A DNA stretch of 64,000 nucleotides. It comes from Paludibacteraceae bacterium (GTDB taxonomy: Bacteria; Bacteroidota; Bacteroidia; Bacteroidales; Paludibacteraceae). The position numbers and the translations under genes were made by a program. Each line of letters begins with the position of its first letter. Positions within the stretch are counted from its first letter, which is position 1. Below the pieces are notes generated by a model. That model ran no database searches. It was not told the origin of the DNA and saw only the letters and a program-made list of their open reading frames with translations. Positions 8,233 through 18,276 of this stretch are shown in pieces. The stretch spans positions 1 to 64,000 of the forward strand of contig JAFSKL010000014.1 in the NCBI GenBank assembly GCA_017448985.1. Reading direction: 5' to 3'.

Positions 8233-9052
8233 GATTAATGTGCTAATAATAGCGGTGGCATTGGCTGTCACGGCGTGGGCGCAGGAGACGGATCCTCTGG
8301 CGGCCGGTTTGGGTGGCGTAGCTACGGTCATCGGTGAGACGCGCACCGTGGCTGACACCATTGTAGAAGTAGCGCCGGTAAAAGAGAAGGTGCCTGTGTG
8401 GAAAAAGAAACTCTACTACGGGTACACCTTCGATATCTATTTCCACCATGACTCGCGTTCGGAACGCAAAGAGAATGGTTGGTCGATAGCTTTGGAGCCC
8501 GAGATAGGCTGGAAACTGAAGGAGCGCCTGTACCTGGGTATGCGCTTCGGCGGCAGTTATGCCAATATGGCTACCTCTTACAACGTCAATCTTCAAGACA
8601 CGACCTATTCCTCCAATCTCCGTGTGCATCAAGGTTCATGGCAAGTGACGCCCTATCTGCGCTATCGGATGAAAAGCATGTTTAACGATAAACTGGGCAT
8701 ATGGCTGGAGGCGCACTTGTACACCGGCATGGAGTTTCCCACTGTGGCCAGCGGAGAGGTCAAAGGCACGGACTACGACGGCTTGCGCTACAGCGTGACC
8801 TATGGCGTGCAGGTTTCGCCCGTCATCACCTACCGCTTCAACCGCAAGAGTACTTTCCAGATCTTCTTCTCGATACTCAGTCTCGGCTACAGCGGTACGA
8901 CTTTCTTCTATCAGGACCCGATTGAAGGCAACCGATACAACGAGTACACCAACGATGTCATTATTTTCTCCGGCAAACTGCGCAACCTGATAGCGAACCA
9001 GTTCACGCCCGGTCTCTACGGTCTGAAATTCGGTGTGCAGAAAAACTTCTGA
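8225..9052 (+). CDS. Outer-membrane beta-barrel protein of unknown function
   Basis: Start taken at ATG 8225, which begins a clear signal peptide (MHRINVLIIAVALAVTAWAQ); an in-frame ATG at 8138 would give a basic non-secretory leader inside the antiporter gene. The 275-residue product has alternating aromatic strands (LYYGYTFDIYF, WQVTPYLRYRM, LYGLKFGVQKNF) and ends in Phe, typical of an outer-membrane barrel. No named family recognised. It overlaps the antiporter by 8 bp and is followed after 10 bp by the TamB-like gene, so it may be translationally coupled and could be a client or partner of that protein (inference). Confidence 0.75.
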   Translation: MHRINVLIIAVALAVTAWAQETDPLAAGLGGVATVIGETRTVADTIVEVAPVKEKVPVWKKKLYYGYTFDIYFHHDSRSERKENGWSIALEPEIGWKLKERLYLGMRFGGSYANMATSYNVNLQDTTYSSNLRVHQGSWQVTPYLRYRMKSMFNDKLGIWLEAHLYTGMEFPTVASGEVKGTDYDGLRYSVTYGVQVSPVITYRFNRKSTFQIFFSILSLGYSGTTFFYQDPIEGNRYNEYTNDVIIFSGKLRNLIANQFTPGLYGLKFGVQKNF

Positions 9053-9062
9053 AAGGTGAAAG

Positions 9063-12000
9063 GTGAAAGGGGATAGGAAGAGTTTATGGTGGAAGATTCC
9101 GCTTACGCTGGCAGGTATCGTAACGGGAATTGTATTGCTGCTATTGGCAGTAGCGGTGTGCGTGCTGTATGTGCCTTCGGTGCGTGAGTCTGCGTTGGAG
9201 CAGGGTCTGATCCTCGCCAACGAGCAGACCGATTGGGACATCGACCTCGGACGCATCTATCTCTCGCCCGTTCATCATTCGCCCATGCTCTTCTACCGTG
9301 CCTACAAAGGGCAGGAAGACCTGCCGCTACGCATCGAGATAGACAGTATCTTCGTCGGTCACCGCGGTCAGGACACTCTTTTATACGCGCGCACCTTACG
9401 CCTGCAGGCGAAAGCCCTCACTTCTCACAGTGAAAACGGTCCCACAGGCGGAGCCGGTCTCACTTCTATTCCGATCGAAGTGGAAGAGCTTCGATTGGAA
9501 ACGACCACTTTCCACTCCGGCGACATGATCGAGGCCGTCGGCATCGATGCCATCGTCGGGCTGCTGGATGTGATGAGTCCCGGCTTGGTGTTGGCCCAAG
9601 GCCGTTTTCCGCTGCATGGTCTGCAGCTGGACGATGCGTTCGTCGGCATCGACCTTAGGGACACGCCTCCGGACACCACGGCCCACGACACGACACCGAC
9701 GCTCATGGCCTTCGAGGTGCCGGACGCGCAGATTCGCAATATCCATTTCCGTCTCACGCCGCTGGACATGAACATCAAAGCCGCGTCATTGGAGACCAAT
9801 GTGCTGGCCGATGTAGGCGGCTCCGTCTATGATGCGCGGCGCCTGGACATAGGCAACACGTCGTTCGGCCTGGGCAGCCTCTTCATCCCCTTTGACACGC
9901 TCTACGGAGATGCCAGAGTGGACCTGGAGCGCAGCCTCATCACGAGCCGAGGCCTCCACGCGCGGTCGAGCGAGATAGGTGCCGAAGCAGACCTGCAGGC
10001 CACGGCTTTGGACCTGGAGACGATGCGCGTGGATGTGGTCGGTGACGCGGTGTACCAAGGCAGTCAGGCACGACTCCGCGGGTTCTACGACATCGACGAC
10101 GAGTCGTACGACATGCACGTGGACGTCGAGCGCGTGGACATCAGCGCGTTCATGAAAGACAGCACCCATGTGGTGGTAGCCGGTGCACTCGATGCCCAAG
10201 GTAAGGGTATCGACCTGTCGTCACGGGCGATGACGAGCAAGGTGCACCTGCAACTCACCGATGCCATCTATGATAACATCAACGTGTCCGGTCTGAACCT
10301 CGACGCCGAGTTGGCGGACAAGACCGTGGACGGAACGCTCCACCTGCCCGTTGCGATGACAGATGACGGGTTACGGGTTACGGGAAGCACCGAGCATCAG
10401 TTCAGCGTGTCCGACTTCATGAAGCCCGAAAAGATAAGCGTGGACTACCATTCCCAAGTGCACCAACTGCGCGCTCATGTGGCAGGCGAGGACATAAGAG
10501 CCGACCTGCTGAGCCTTGATTTTGCAACAGACAGCACCACGGCTCTGAACATGAACACCGAGGGGCTCAACCTGAGTGCCAACAGCCCGATGCATGTACT
10601 CAAACTGGTGGACAAGCTGCAGCCTCTCCTGAACGCGGTAGGCGATTCGACCATCATGCAGCCCCTCACCTCGCTGCAGGACCTGACGATGCTCGACACG
10701 CTACGTCGGCTCATTCCGGCTCTCGACATAGCCCTCCAACTGACACACGGCAGCCCTGCTCAGCCGTTCATCGACCGTATGGGGCTGGACATCAACCGGC
10801 TCAACATGGCCTTGGCTTCCGATGGGCAGCAGACGGGCCTCGCCATATCCGCCTCCACACCTGAACTTCCCAACGACCAACGACAAACGACCAATGACAA
10901 TTTCCTTCGCCTTCCGCCTGCGCAGGCCAACCTGGACATAGCCATGACAGAGGGTCAGACCGATGCCTCGCTCACGGCCGAATCCCATCTGACCGACGGG
11001 GCATCCTCTTTCCACGGCCTGCAGACCGATGCTGCGCTGCGTCTCAACCTGCAGCGCAAAGGACGGGAACTGCACGGCGAAGGACGACTCACGCTCGACA
11101 GCGTCGTCTATGACAGCACCGCCTTGGGCAGCCACGCCGTCGACATGCACCTGGCGCCGTCCAAGCTCTATGCCAACGCCCTCCGCGCAGATGTGCATAC
11201 GGAAGCCATCCCCTTGGAACTGGTCAACAGCTTCGTCTCGCTCCCTGACATAGCGCTACGCGGTGCGGTGCGGGCGACGGCGTCCGTGGACGGGCTGCCT
11301 AATGAGACGGACATCTCCGCCGAAGTGCTCCCGTTGGGTTTGAGTGCCGAGTACACGCCCTACCAAGTGAGCCTCGGACTCGGCGAGACACCCATCACCA
11401 TGATCCATAACCACGTGGACCTGAACGGCCTGCCCATCTACGGCGCCGACAGCACCTACCTGGCCCTCACCGGAGGGCTCGACCTAAACAGTATGCGCGT
11501 GGATGTGACGCTCGAGGCTGACAGTTTTGCACCGGCCAAACTGCCGCAAGGAGGTCCCATACCCGTCTATGGCGAACTGGCCACGGATATACGCGGTCGT
11601 GTCACCGGGCCCTTGGACAGCATCGTCGCCGATGTGGATGTCACCATCCTGCAGACGACCGACATCACCTACCCCATCGACAAGAAGAACCTCGCCCAAG
11701 TCAAGCCCTACGGCAAGGTTAATGTCAAGTATCAGTTGGCGGAAGAAGACCCGCTCTCACTCGGCGGACGCATCAATGTGGACGACGGTTTCATACGCTA
11801 TTCGCCCAAGCTCTACCCCGTGATGCCGTTCCATGTCGATTCGGGCAGTCATGTCACCTTCAACGGACCTCTCGGGCAGACGATGCTCAATGTCTCCGCC
11901 TCGCAGCAAGTGAAAGCGGACGTTGAGTCCGAAGATGAGGAGACGCGTCGTGTCGATTTCCTCACCGGTGTGCGCGTGAACGGTGTGTTGGACTCGATCG

Positions 12001-13925
12001 GCCTGGAGAGCATCGGTTTCTTCCTCGAAGCGCCTAACGACGAGACCATCACGCAGGAACTCGAATCGGTGGACGAAGAGACGCGCGAAGGCTTGGCTGC
12101 CACGCTCTTGGCCACAGGCATGTACGTAGGCGAGAGCAATGTGGCGGCGCAACGCGGAGGATATGCCCTCTCGTCTATCATCAACAGCCGTATCAATGCC
12201 GCCATGTCCAATTCCAAACTGGGCAAGATAGTGGACATCGACATCAGCAGCGGTAAGACCCAGCACGCCACCGGCGAGACCAACGACATGAATATATCCA
12301 TCAGCAAGTCGTTCTTCAAAGAGCGGCTGCGCCTTACGCTGGGCTCCACCATCACCGACAACCCCGAGGTAAACGAGTCGAGCGGGTTGTTCAACAGCTT
12401 TACCGCGGATTTCAAGCTGGTCAAAGACAAAGATGTCTTCCTGCGCCTGTACTCGCAGCGCGACTACAACAATATCCTCGAAGGCGAGTTGTACAAGTCC
12501 GGTCTGGCCGTGCGCGCCACGAAGGACTGGACCAAGACCTCCTTCGTCCGGTCGCCTCTCATCCGCTCGTCCATCGAGGGAGACTCCATCACCCGCACCT
12601 ACAACCTCTCAGCCGATGCGGGTGTGGCCTACCGCTCGAACAACAGTCTGGGTCCGGACCTGACGCTCAAAACATCGGTTAAGAACCTGTTAGGCCGCGG
12701 CGAGACCTTCACCATCAAGGGCAACGGAGCTTATTACTGGGCCTTGCGGGACCGCCACCCTGGCGATCCGAAGAAGACCGACACCTATAAGTTAGGCGCC
12801 AACGCGTCGCTCGTCTTCCCCTACCTCCATTGGACAGGCGACAACAACCCGAAGGGCAGCACACGGTACATGCTCGGCTATCAGTACGAGAACATAGCCG
12901 GCGGCTACGGCGTACACAAGCTCTCCGGATCGTTCACCTATTTCATCCACTCGCCCAATAGCAAGTTCATCACCCATGCTTTCACGCCCTTCTCGCTCTC
13001 CGTGGTTAGGATGAAAGCCGAGTCGGACAGCCTCTATGACAAAGCGGCGGAGTACCCGCAGCTGATCAAGGTCATTGCCGGAGACGAGTTCGTGCCCTCC
13101 ATCGCCTATACCTTCATGTACAATGACTACCGCTCCAAACGGGGTGTCAACACGGCCATTAACCTCGGCGTCAAGGAGTCGGGCAACCTCATCAACGCCG
13201 TCTATTGCATTTTCGGACATAAGTGGAACGATCAGGACAAACCGCTGGGCAGCATCACCTTCAACCAGTTCGTCAAGCTGTCGGCGGAGCTGCGCAACCG
13301 GTTCAACTTCACTGATAAGATCTCGGTCGCCACGCGCCTCTTTGCGGGAGCCAATGTCCCGCTCGGCAACTCGGCCTTCACGCCGCTCTCCGAGGCCTTC
13401 TACACCGGCGGTCCCAACAGCCTCCGCGCCGCAGCTCCCTATGCCTATGGACCCGGTAACTTCTATTCGACCAAGTATAATCAGAACTTCTTCCATTCGG
13501 GCGATGTCAAGCTCGAGGCCAATTTCGAGTTCCGTTTCCCCATCGTGTGGAAGCTCTACGGAGCCGCCTTCGTCGATGCGGGTAATGTGTGGAACTGGTA
13601 CTCGGCCGTCAGCCTGTTCAAAGCCGCAGGAATGGAGGACTATATCGAGCGCTTGGGGCTGTCCGAGACGCTGTATGACGGCATCCTCGACAACCCCGAA
13701 TGGGCCAAACAGATAGCGCTTGGCACCGGTGCCGGTCTCCGTCTCGACATCGACGGACTCGTCATCCGTCTCGACCTGGGCGTCGGCATCCACGCACCCT
13801 ACCAGACTTACCGCTACGATAAAGAGGGGCACACCGACTACTCGCAACCCATCAACACCTATTTCAATATGCCCTCCGCACTCGACGCCCTCCGACTCAA
13901 CTTCGGTATCGGCTACCCGTTCTAA
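9063..13925 (+). CDS. TamB-like translocation/assembly protein fused to a TamL/Omp85 barrel
   Basis: 1620 residues, GTG start at 9063 embedded in a gaaaggt heptamer tract. Residues 10-37 are one TM anchor in the inner membrane. The next about 1000 residues are repetitive beta-strand sequence of the AsmA/TamB kind. Residues about 960-1156 match the TamB (DUF490) C-terminal region (VDFLTGVRVNGVLDSIGLES, NISISKSFFKERLRLTLG, ending RATKDW). Then, instead of a stop, about 460 residues form an Omp85-type barrel: VKNLLGRGETF-like strands, the loop-6 region F1446-Y-T-G-G-P-N-S-L-R with GPG following (TamL-like), AFVDAGNVW at 1502-1510, and a last strand ending GIGYPF. No POTRA domains are evident. 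Normally TamB and TamL/TamA are separate proteins. Residues 604-613 (NDQRQTTNDN) come from a 28-bp heptamer quartet. Confidence 0.82.
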   Translation: MKGDRKSLWWKIPLTLAGIVTGIVLLLLAVAVCVLYVPSVRESALEQGLILANEQTDWDIDLGRIYLSPVHHSPMLFYRAYKGQEDLPLRIEIDSIFVGHRGQDTLLYARTLRLQAKALTSHSENGPTGGAGLTSIPIEVEELRLETTTFHSGDMIEAVGIDAIVGLLDVMSPGLVLAQGRFPLHGLQLDDAFVGIDLRDTPPDTTAHDTTPTLMAFEVPDAQIRNIHFRLTPLDMNIKAASLETNVLADVGGSVYDARRLDIGNTSFGLGSLFIPFDTLYGDARVDLERSLITSRGLHARSSEIGAEADLQATALDLETMRVDVVGDAVYQGSQARLRGFYDIDDESYDMHVDVERVDISAFMKDSTHVVVAGALDAQGKGIDLSSRAMTSKVHLQLTDAIYDNINVSGLNLDAELADKTVDGTLHLPVAMTDDGLRVTGSTEHQFSVSDFMKPEKISVDYHSQVHQLRAHVAGEDIRADLLSLDFATDSTTALNMNTEGLNLSANSPMHVLKLVDKLQPLLNAVGDSTIMQPLTSLQDLTMLDTLRRLIPALDIALQLTHGSPAQPFIDRMGLDINRLNMALASDGQQTGLAISASTPELPNDQRQTTNDNFLRLPPAQANLDIAMTEGQTDASLTAESHLTDGASSFHGLQTDAALRLNLQRKGRELHGEGRLTLDSVVYDSTALGSHAVDMHLAPSKLYANALRADVHTEAIPLELVNSFVSLPDIALRGAVRATASVDGLPNETDISAEVLPLGLSAEYTPYQVSLGLGETPITMIHNHVDLNGLPIYGADSTYLALTGGLDLNSMRVDVTLEADSFAPAKLPQGGPIPVYGELATDIRGRVTGPLDSIVADVDVTILQTTDITYPIDKKNLAQVKPYGKVNVKYQLAEEDPLSLGGRINVDDGFIRYSPKLYPVMPFHVDSGSHVTFNGPLGQTMLNVSASQQVKADVESEDEETRRVDFLTGVRVNGVLDSIGLESIGFFLEAPNDETITQELESVDEETREGLAATLLATGMYVGESNVAAQRGGYALSSIINSRINAAMSNSKLGKIVDIDISSGKTQHATGETNDMNISISKSFFKERLRLTLGSTITDNPEVNESSGLFNSFTADFKLVKDKDVFLRLYSQRDYNNILEGELYKSGLAVRATKDWTKTSFVRSPLIRSSIEGDSITRTYNLSADAGVAYRSNNSLGPDLTLKTSVKNLLGRGETFTIKGNGAYYWALRDRHPGDPKKTDTYKLGANASLVFPYLHWTGDNNPKGSTRYMLGYQYENIAGGYGVHKLSGSFTYFIHSPNSKFITHAFTPFSLSVVRMKAESDSLYDKAAEYPQLIKVIAGDEFVPSIAYTFMYNDYRSKRGVNTAINLGVKESGNLINAVYCIFGHKWNDQDKPLGSITFNQFVKLSAELRNRFNFTDKISVATRLFAGANVPLGNSAFTPLSEAFYTGGPNSLRAAAPYAYGPGNFYSTKYNQNFFHSGDVKLEANFEFRFPIVWKLYGAAFVDAGNVWNWYSAVSLFKAAGMEDYIERLGLSETLYDGILDNPEWAKQIALGTGAGLRLDIDGLVIRLDLGVGIHAPYQTYRYDKEGHTDYSQPINTYFNMPSALDALRLNFGIGYPF

Positions 13926-13995
13926 ATACTGAATACTGAAATAATCGTTCGAACGAACGCGAGATAAGAATACTGAATACTAAATACTAAAACTC
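13924..13995 (+). repeat. gaatact heptamer repeats around a 44-bp dispersed repeat
   Basis: Heptamers (aaatact, gaatact, gaaataa) run from 13924, and again from 13968 (gaatact twice, aaatact, aaaactc). Between them lies a segment containing the palindrome cgttcgaacg. Bases 13935-13978 recur with six mismatches at 54820-54863. The tract fills the gap between the TamB-like gene and the BspA-like gene; no promoter was recognised in it. Confidence 0.8.
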
Positions 13996-14004
13996 AAAAC
14001 TATT

Positions 14005-16533
14005 ATGAAAAAACTATTTACTCTGCTTACAGCCTTGATGGCAACAGCAATGATGAGTTCCGCGTTTGGTGCTACTTACACCGTGACCAAAAGCATCAAC
14101 GATGAGGACATGTACAAACACTACGCCGACGGCCAGCAGATAGAGACCATCTACGACAACGAGTTCTCCATCTCCGTCAACAAAGTGGGCAACAACGGCA
14201 AGATCTACGGCGGCGACACCTGGCGTCTGTACGAGAAGGACGAAGCGGTGGTGACCGTCAAGGCCAAGAATGGCAATTTCCTGGGACTTGTCTCCTTCAA
14301 CTTCACCGCCACCAACAATGCCATCCTCACCTACGGAGGCAAAGAAGTCAAGAGCGGTATCCCTGTGTTAGCCGGTGATGACAAGACGATGATCTTCCGC
14401 GTCAAGGGCAACGGCGAAAACGGACAGATCCGCATCACCAAGTTTAGCGTCTCCTATAACGACGAAGCCGCGCCGCTGCGCGTGTTTGGCCAGCCGAGCG
14501 ACAACGGCGACACACTCCATGTCCGTTGGGATTTCTATAATGCCGCCTCGATAAGCGACGGGAAGATACCCTTCCCGGAATGGAGAACGAACGCATATGA
14601 TACATGGCGCGACGGGTTCAAGGTCATCCAAATCGAGCCATCGATGAAGAACGCTGCGCGCGTGGACTTTGAATTCTTCTTCAACGACTTCGCGAGCGTG
14701 GAGAAGATTATCGGCATGGAGAACCTCAACACCTCCGAGGGGGTACACATGAGGTCTATGTTCTCCAATTGCGCCAAGCTGGAATCGATCGATCTGAGCC
14801 ATCTGGACGTGAGCAGAGCTAAGGATATATACGGCATGTTTGAAAATAGCATCAGGCTTCAAACACTGGATCTGTCGAACTTCAACACCGCCAATGTGAC
14901 CTCGATGAGCTCGATGTTCCACAACTGCTTTATACTGCGGTATATCATGTTCGGCGACAAGTTCACGACCGAAAACGCGACCTCCATGTATGCTATGTTT
15001 TCGAACTGCTCGGAGTTGCAAGCGATCGACCTCTCGCAGTTCAACACCAAGAAAGTGACGACCATGGAGTATATGTTCAATGGTTGCAAGAAACTCACGA
15101 CGCTCGACCTGCGGAGTATATTCACAACGGCAGTGACCAATAGCTCCAAAATGTTCCAAGACTGCAACAACTTGCAGGAGATACTCTTCAAGGGCAACAT
15201 GGCCAAGCAGGACAACATCGTCGAGTCGGAAGACATGTTCAAGAACTGTCCCCGTCTGACGGGCGAGATGGGCACCACCATCGAGGGCAACCCGCTGGAT
15301 AAGTCCTATGCCCGTCCCGACCAAGGTCCGGACAGCGAGCAACCGGGCTATTTCTCCAAGAACCCGCGCGAGATATACGGCAAGTACATAGGCGATGAAC
15401 AAGGCCATGTGCTCACCCTCTATTTCGACCGCAACCGCACCGAATACGACTACACCATCGACGAATGGAAGGCATCGTCCGACGTCAAGAGCGGCACAAA
15501 CATGGTCATCTTTGATGAGACAATGAAGGATGCGCGTCCGACAAGCACGTCAGGCTGGTTCAGCGGGTTTGAAGAGCTCACCGAGTTCTCACACCTCGAC
15601 TACCTGAACACGACCGCTGTGATGGACATGAGCGATATGTTCTTCGGCTGCGAGAAAATTGAGGAACTGGACCTGCGGACGTTCGATTTCATCGGTCTGG
15701 TGAAAGCGGACAATATGTTCGGCCTCTGCAGCGCACTCACCACCATCTATTGCGCGACGGACTTCCGCGAGCTGCCCTACCTGTTGGCGGCGAACAATAT
15801 GTTCAACGGCTGCACCAGCCTCGAAGGCGGCAGAGGGACGAAAGTGGAAGACGGTAAGTACTATGAGGACTTTGCGCATGTGGATGCTTCCGATGACCCG
15901 GGCTATTTCACCGCCAAGCCTCTACCCGTCCTCTACGCCGCCCTCTCCGAGGACGGCAAGACCATGACCCTCCATTACGACATCAACATCAAGAAGAACA
16001 AAGGCAACTCATCGTGGATCCTGGCCGAGGAACACGGCGGTTTCTCCGAGGCGCAACGCGAGGCCGTGGAGAGCATCGTGATCGACGAGGCACTCAAGGA
16101 CCTCAAACCGACCGATATGAGCTTCTGGTTCGCCAATTTCCCCAACGCCGAGAAGATAGAGCACCTCGACTATATCAACACCGACAATGTAGTGAGCATG
16201 CTCTCGCTCTTCGCCGGCTGTACCCGCCTCGTCCAACTCGACCTCAGCTCGTTCAAGACCGACAAGGTGACCGACATGAGCTATATGTTCAGCGGTTGTG
16301 CGGAACTGCGGCTTATTGAGTTCGGCTCGGACTTCAAGACCGATAATGTCACCGACATGAGAGATATGTTCGCCGGATGCCGCTCCCTCAAACGGCTCGA
16401 CCTCGACTATTTCAATACCGAAAATGTCACCAACCATGAGCTATATGTTCTCCGATTGCGGAGAACTGAACAGGCTGGACCTCAATCATTTCGACGTGAG
16501 CAATGTGGAGCATATGGACTATATGTTCTATGA
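14005..16533 (+). CDS. BspA-type leucine-rich-repeat surface protein, N-terminal part (frameshifted)
   Basis: A signal peptide (MKKLFTLLTALMATAMMSSAFG) is followed by a beta-rich region to about residue 155, then DUF285/BspA-like LRR blocks with the pattern FNTxxVTxMxxMFxxCxxLxxLDL. The LRR array occurs in repeated modules separated by PGYFxxxP and an IYGxx strand. These proteins are secreted adhesins or binding proteins. In this frame the repeat homology stops at Asn810 (codon ending 16434); the following about 32 residues (HELYVLRLRRTEQ...) are out of frame and end at 16533. The homology continues without loss in the next frame from 16436, so one extra C at 16434/16435 splits the gene. Intact, the protein would be about 1409 residues (14005-18232). 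Confidence 0.85.
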   Translation: MKKLFTLLTALMATAMMSSAFGATYTVTKSINDEDMYKHYADGQQIETIYDNEFSISVNKVGNNGKIYGGDTWRLYEKDEAVVTVKAKNGNFLGLVSFNFTATNNAILTYGGKEVKSGIPVLAGDDKTMIFRVKGNGENGQIRITKFSVSYNDEAAPLRVFGQPSDNGDTLHVRWDFYNAASISDGKIPFPEWRTNAYDTWRDGFKVIQIEPSMKNAARVDFEFFFNDFASVEKIIGMENLNTSEGVHMRSMFSNCAKLESIDLSHLDVSRAKDIYGMFENSIRLQTLDLSNFNTANVTSMSSMFHNCFILRYIMFGDKFTTENATSMYAMFSNCSELQAIDLSQFNTKKVTTMEYMFNGCKKLTTLDLRSIFTTAVTNSSKMFQDCNNLQEILFKGNMAKQDNIVESEDMFKNCPRLTGEMGTTIEGNPLDKSYARPDQGPDSEQPGYFSKNPREIYGKYIGDEQGHVLTLYFDRNRTEYDYTIDEWKASSDVKSGTNMVIFDETMKDARPTSTSGWFSGFEELTEFSHLDYLNTTAVMDMSDMFFGCEKIEELDLRTFDFIGLVKADNMFGLCSALTTIYCATDFRELPYLLAANNMFNGCTSLEGGRGTKVEDGKYYEDFAHVDASDDPGYFTAKPLPVLYAALSEDGKTMTLHYDINIKKNKGNSSWILAEEHGGFSEAQREAVESIVIDEALKDLKPTDMSFWFANFPNAEKIEHLDYINTDNVVSMLSLFAGCTRLVQLDLSSFKTDKVTDMSYMFSGCAELRLIEFGSDFKTDNVTDMRDMFAGCRSLKRLDLDYFNTENVTNHELYVLRLRRTEQAGPQSFRREQCGAYGLYVL

Positions 16534-18232
16534 CTGCATCAACCTCGCCTTCATCTATTGCTACAGCAACGACTGGGCAACGATGGCCACCAACCTCGCT
16601 ACTTCCTCCTATATGTTTGAGAACTGCAACAGTGTGGTGGGCGACATGGGAACGGCCTACAGCGAGGACAAAGCTAAAGATGTGACCATGGCGCATTTTG
16701 ATGAGGAGGGCAACCCGGGCTATTTCCGTATATCGCCCATGACCCAGATCTACGGCGCATTGGACGAGGGCACGCTCACCATTCATTATGACCCCTACAT
16801 AGAAACCAACAGCGGTATCACGCCCAACGACTGGTATGAAATCACCTCGGACGAGGAATCGATGGCCGCCAAGGTCACCAAAGTGGTGTTTGACGAGACC
16901 GTCAAGAACGCCAAACCCGTTACCATCAAAGAGTGGTTCTACGGTTTCTCCAAACTCACCGAGATAGAGCACCTCGACTACCTCAATACGGTCAATGCTA
17001 CCAACACGGCCCTTATGTTCGGCGCTTGCACCGGCATCAAAGAGCTGAACCTCAGCATGTGGGACATGAGCTCGGCGTGGAATATGCAAGGCATGTTCGC
17101 AGGTTGCATCTCCTTGGAGAGTATCGACCTGCCCGAATACATGCTTCTCAACGCCGAAGATATGAGTTTCCTATTCCTCAACTGCTCAGCCCTCAAAACC
17201 ATCTATAGCAATATCGACTTTGCCGAAAACGCCGACGAGATCAGTCACAAAAACGATATCTTCTACGGCTGTACCTCGCTCGTCGGAGGTGCCGGCACCA
17301 AGTACGACATGTTGCATTGCGACATCGAGTACGCACGTCCGGACGGCGGTACCGAGGCACCGGGATATTTCACGCGCCGCTACACCGTCATTTTCTATCA
17401 GTACGATCTCGCTACCAATGGCTATCTGGCCAATAACGTCGCTTATGTGCATCCGGATGAGTACGCCACTCCGCCCTCCACATCGCCCCTCACCGGCTAT
17501 AGTTTCAAGGGTTGGAAGACCTGGAGCAACGGTGCTATGGGTGAGGACCTCTATAGCGACGAGGATATCCGCACCAATGTGCCCATCACGCAAGATACGG
17601 CGTTCTGCACCATCTACGAGCCCAACCAGTACACCGTCACATTCAAGTACCTCGACTCCGACGGCGTGACCGAACTGACCAAAGAGATCACCGTTACCTA
17701 TGACCAGCCCATTGACTTTGGCGACTTCACCGAGGAGTCACTGCCCGTCATCGAAGGCAAACATTTCGTTACCTGGAAATGGGTGTTCATAGTCGAAGGA
17801 ACGATGACCTTCGAAGAGCTCTCCACTCAGCCTTGGAAGACCAACATCGACTGGCTCTTCACGGCCGTCTATGAGACCAATCAGTACACCGTCACCTTCC
17901 GGTACCTGCTCGCTGACGGCGAGACCTGGAAGAACGACGAGCAGACCGTGGAGCACGGCAAGACCTCTTCCGTGCCAGAGATACCGACCGTTGAGGGCAA
18001 CGCCTTCCTCGGATGGGACTACAACGGCACCACCCTTGCCTCCGATATCGTCAAGATCCTCGCCATCACCCAACCCTCCACCTTCACCGCCCAATACAAG
18101 AACGACACCGGCACCGGCATCGACAATATTGACCAATCAAGCTTGGTTGGTCAAAAGATCCTCCATGAGGGCACGCTGTATATCCTCATCGGCGATAGGA
18201 TCTACGACGCTACCGGTAAACTGGTCAAATAA
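16424..18232 (+). CDS. BspA-type LRR surface protein, C-terminal part (downstream of frameshift)
   Basis: Continuation of the gene beginning at 14005; true homology resumes at 16436 (MSYMFSDCGELNRLDLN). The ATG at 16424 has no signal peptide or separate promoter, so this piece probably does not make a secreted protein alone. It holds more LRR modules, then three Listeria-Bacteroides (InlB B/Flg_new, PF09479) repeats starting YTVIFYQYD, YTVTFKYLD and YTVTFRYLL, each with a G-W or similar ending. The last residues, KILHEGTLYILIGDRIYD then ATGKLVK, form a short C-terminal tail also seen in the next gene and in the CotH protein at 19659. The tail may be a sorting signal (inference). Confidence 0.82.
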   Translation: MSPTMSYMFSDCGELNRLDLNHFDVSNVEHMDYMFYDCINLAFIYCYSNDWATMATNLATSSYMFENCNSVVGDMGTAYSEDKAKDVTMAHFDEEGNPGYFRISPMTQIYGALDEGTLTIHYDPYIETNSGITPNDWYEITSDEESMAAKVTKVVFDETVKNAKPVTIKEWFYGFSKLTEIEHLDYLNTVNATNTALMFGACTGIKELNLSMWDMSSAWNMQGMFAGCISLESIDLPEYMLLNAEDMSFLFLNCSALKTIYSNIDFAENADEISHKNDIFYGCTSLVGGAGTKYDMLHCDIEYARPDGGTEAPGYFTRRYTVIFYQYDLATNGYLANNVAYVHPDEYATPPSTSPLTGYSFKGWKTWSNGAMGEDLYSDEDIRTNVPITQDTAFCTIYEPNQYTVTFKYLDSDGVTELTKEITVTYDQPIDFGDFTEESLPVIEGKHFVTWKWVFIVEGTMTFEELSTQPWKTNIDWLFTAVYETNQYTVTFRYLLADGETWKNDEQTVEHGKTSSVPEIPTVEGNAFLGWDYNGTTLASDIVKILAITQPSTFTAQYKNDTGTGIDNIDQSSLVGQKILHEGTLYILIGDRIYDATGKLVK

Positions 18233-18236
18233 CCAA

Positions 18237-18262
18237 ATGTGAAAATGTGAAAATGCGAAAAT
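18237..18262 (+). repeat. tgtgaaaa octamer repeat
   Basis: Three 8-bp units (tgtgaaaa, tgtgaaaa, tgcgaaaa) fill the 44-bp gap between two secreted-protein genes. Confidence 0.7.
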
Positions 18263-18276
18263 AAATAATTGGTTTT

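Noticed and set aside
13945..13960. cgttcgaacg palindrome as a regulator operator for the BspA-like gene
   Set aside because: It is part of a dispersed 44-bp repeat also found between gmhA and hddC, so it is better explained as repeat DNA.
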